Source: Solirubrobacterales bacterium (GTDB lineage: Bacteria; Actinomycetota; Thermoleophilia; Solirubrobacterales; 70-9). Taken from it: a DNA stretch of 64,000 nucleotides. The notes beneath the pieces are model-generated. The model saw only the letters and a program-made list of their open reading frames with translations, did not search any database and was not told the DNA's origin. The stretch lies in contig JAJNAZ010000008.1 in assembly GCA_021155855.1 (NCBI GenBank), positions 37,428-101,427 of the forward strand, read 5' to 3'. A program made the position numbers and the translations under genes. Each line of letters starts with the position of its first letter. Within the stretch, counting starts at the first letter, position 1. This document shows, piece after piece, positions 62,409 through 64,000 of the stretch.

Positions 62409-63142
62409 CCGACTCGGAACTCGAGCTCCGAGATCGTCTGGTTGCCGCTGCGATCGATCGCCTGAACCTCGATCTTGTGCTTCGCGCCCGGCTCCAGGTA
62501 CTCGGGCGGGATCGTGACGCTGGTCACCGAGGCCGGGAGCTCGACCTCGAACACGCGCAGTGGATTTTCGCGCTCGACGATCGCCCGGTAGCCGGAGATC
62601 CGGACCCCACCGCCGTCGGGGACCGGGTCCCAACTCGCGACGGCGCCATCGCGGGGAACGGCCGCGCCCTCGGTGGGCGAGGTGATCTTCGGTCCGTCGG
62701 GGATGTCGTGGCTGAGCTTGGCCTTGCCGAGCAGCCTGCGGCCCTCGATCGTCTTGCCCGAGAACTTGTACTTGCCCTCCGGGAAGCGGCGCTTGAACTT
62801 CCTCAGCGGGAGCTCGTCGAAGGGCGGCTCGTTGCTCTCGGTGAACAGCTCGGTGAGCCCGAAGTTCTTCAGCCGCCCGCTGTTTCGCACGCCGATGAGC
62901 TTGCGCCCGTCCGGGCTCGAGATCGACATCGAGCGCCAGGGCTCGCCGTCGAGGAAGGCCTGCAGCCCCGCGTCCCCGTCGGTGGAGTTGAGCTCAACGA
63001 TCATCGTCGCCTCCTCGAGCTGGATCGGCTTCGCCGCCGCCGTGGCGCCGGCACTCGAACCCGATCGCGCAGCGATGATTCCGGCGAGGAGAGAAGACGC
63101 CGCCAACAGCGCGATGGCGGGTCCGCGAAGGCGCTTGGTCAT
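62405..63142 (-). CDS. Secreted protein with fibronectin-type III-like domain
   Basis: A 245-residue exported protein. ATG 63140-63142 follows an AAGGAGCG ribosome site. The signal peptide runs LRGPAIALLAASSLLAGIIAARSG. The middle holds an all-beta segment (MIVELNSTDGDAGLQAFLDG) and the C-terminal ~90 residues form a fibronectin III-like domain: DGPKITSPTEGAAVP, AVASWDPVPDGGGVRISGYRAIVE and IEVQAIDRSGNQTISELEFRV. No enzyme motif. It is probably a cell-surface or binding protein. Confidence 0.72.
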   Translation of the reverse strand: MTKRLRGPAIALLAASSLLAGIIAARSGSSAGATAAAKPIQLEEATMIVELNSTDGDAGLQAFLDGEPWRSMSISSPDGRKLIGVRNSGRLKNFGLTELFTESNEPPFDELPLRKFKRRFPEGKYKFSGKTIEGRRLLGKAKLSHDIPDGPKITSPTEGAAVPRDGAVASWDPVPDGGGVRISGYRAIVERENPLRVFEVELPASVTSVTIPPEYLEPGAKHKIEVQAIDRSGNQTISELEFRVG

Positions 63143-63194
63143 CACAACGCTCCTTATGTGGGGGTCACTGATCGATCCGCAAGCAAACCGGGCG

Positions 63195-64000
63195 TCAATG
63201 AGAGGCCGATGAGAGCGCCGGCGGGCGCTCGCCGATCCGATCGGCGGCCAGCTCGAGCCCCTGGCGCAGGATCGCCGCGATCTCGTCGAAGAGCTCGGCG
63301 GGGGCGATCAGCGGCGGGGCGATCTGGACAATCGGATCGGCGCGGTCGTCGAGGCGGCAGATCAGCCCGCGGTCCCAGAGCGCCGCGGAAAGCACGTCCT
63401 TGAGCAGCCACTCGGCCGCCGGGCCGGCGAACGTCTCGCGGCTGAGCTGGTCGCGGACCAGCTCGATCGCCCAGAAGTGGCCCAGCCCGCGCACGTCGCC
63501 GACGATCGGAATGTCGCTCAGGCCGTCGAGCGCGGCACGCGCCCGGGCTTCGTTGGCGAGCACGTTGTCGAGCACGCGCTCGCGCTCGATCACCTCGAGC
63601 GCCGCGAGCGCGGTCGCCGCCCCGACCGGATGGCCGCCGAACGTGAAGCCGTTGAGATAGCTGGCCCGACCGTCGAGAAAGGGCTCCGCCACGCGGTCGG
63701 AGATCAACAGGCCCCCGATCGCCGCGTGGCCGGCGCTGAGCCCCTTGGCGAAGGTGAGCAGGTCGGGCACGTAGTTGAGGCGCTGGCATCCGAACCAGGT
63801 GCCGATCCGGCCGAAGGCGCAGATCACCTCGTCGGAGCAGAGCAGGATCCCGTGACGCTCAGTGATCTCGCGCAGGCCGCGCCAGTAGCCGGGCGGCGGG
63901 ACGAGGCAGCCGCCGGCGTTCTGCACCGGCTCGGCGATCAGCATCGCGATCGTCTCCGGACCCTCGAGCGCGATCGCGTCCTCGACCTCGGCGAGCAGCG
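63195..64000 (-). CDS. Class III aminotransferase, N-terminal part beyond window
   Basis: The C-terminal ~267 residues of a PLP-dependent class III aminotransferase; the start lies past base 64000. AEPVQNAGGCLVPPPGYW, ILLCSDEVICAFGRIGTWFG (with the PLP-binding Asp) and the Schiff-base lysine in LTFAKGLSAGHAAIGG are clear. It is followed by FTFGGHPVGAATALA. The group includes putrescine-pyruvate and omega-amino-acid aminotransferases, which fits the polyamine theme of this end of the window. The acceptor cannot be told from the fragment. Confidence 0.9.
   Translation of the reverse strand, partial: LLAEVEDAIALEGPETIAMLIAEPVQNAGGCLVPPPGYWRGLREITERHGILLCSDEVICAFGRIGTWFGCQRLNYVPDLLTFAKGLSAGHAAIGGLLISDRVAEPFLDGRASYLNGFTFGGHPVGAATALAALEVIERERVLDNVLANEARARAALDGLSDIPIVGDVRGLGHFWAIELVRDQLSRETFAGPAAEWLLKDVLSAALWDRGLICRLDDRADPIVQIAPPLIAPAELFDEIAAILRQGLELAADRIGERPPALSSASH

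Overview
This is one strand-mixed, very GC-rich, gene-dense window with short intergenic gaps and many GTG/TTG starts and ATGA/GTGA overlaps. An actinobacterium is the best reading. Supporting points are the single-chain Kgd-type 2-oxoglutarate enzyme, a gluABCD-ordered amino-acid transporter, an AcrA1-type two-domain fatty acyl-CoA reductase, a ydaO-type riboswitch ahead of an NlpC/P60 hydrolase, and a 35-residue membrane protein of a kind I associate with actinobacteria. A soil lineage near Thermoleophilia/Solirubrobacterales is my inference, not shown.

Layout. 1-4.6 kb: PHP-protein start, Rrf2 regulator with a TauE exporter, then an acyl-CoA dehydrogenase, an APH-type kinase and a broken HAD gene, which together match the three domains of ACAD10. 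4.7-10.5 kb: a surface-glycan block (glycosidase-like/GT2 fusion, ABC half-transporter, two hexapeptide acyltransferases) with three frameshifts, bounded by gene stubs. 10.5-18.7 kb: DMT and multi-TM proteins, RNA helicase, quinone oxidoreductase, PfkB kinase, citrate synthase. 18.7-22.5 kb: glutamate-type ABC transporter and a GFA protein. 22.5-31 kb: lipid metabolism, with a paired acyl-CoA dehydrogenase, an alpha/beta hydrolase, a UbiA enzyme, an alkyl-DHAP-synthase-like flavoenzyme and a fatty acyl-CoA reductase. 31.3-33.3 kb: a CarH-type B12 photoreceptor divergent from a cluster of small membrane proteins and an SRPBCC protein. 33.4-41.5 kb: Kgd with two lipoyl domains, a DUF3817 protein, a hairpin-rich spacer and aconitase. 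42.4-44.4 kb: c-di-AMP riboswitch with NlpC/P60 protein, then AzlCD.

44.5-64 kb: intact potABCD-type polyamine transporter; a graveyard of fragments (TetR, PotD, PotA); C-N hydrolase, serine hydrolase, flavin amine oxidase; TetR with a PYROXD2-like oxidoreductase; a Rieske oxygenase beside a deleted paralogue; a four-gene acyl-CoA operon; a secreted protein; and a class III aminotransferase cut by the window end. Uptake, amine oxidase, amidase-like and transaminase functions together suggest a polyamine/amine catabolic region.

Themes. Citrate synthase, Kgd and aconitase fall within 25 kb. Several otherwise full-length genes carry single-base frameshifts, three of them at G or C runs, so part of the apparent gene loss may be sequence error. 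The stubs with large deletions are real decay. A 51-bp repeat occurs three times, and two copies start exactly on a stop codon. A 7-bp tandem repeat occurs both between genes and inside kgd.
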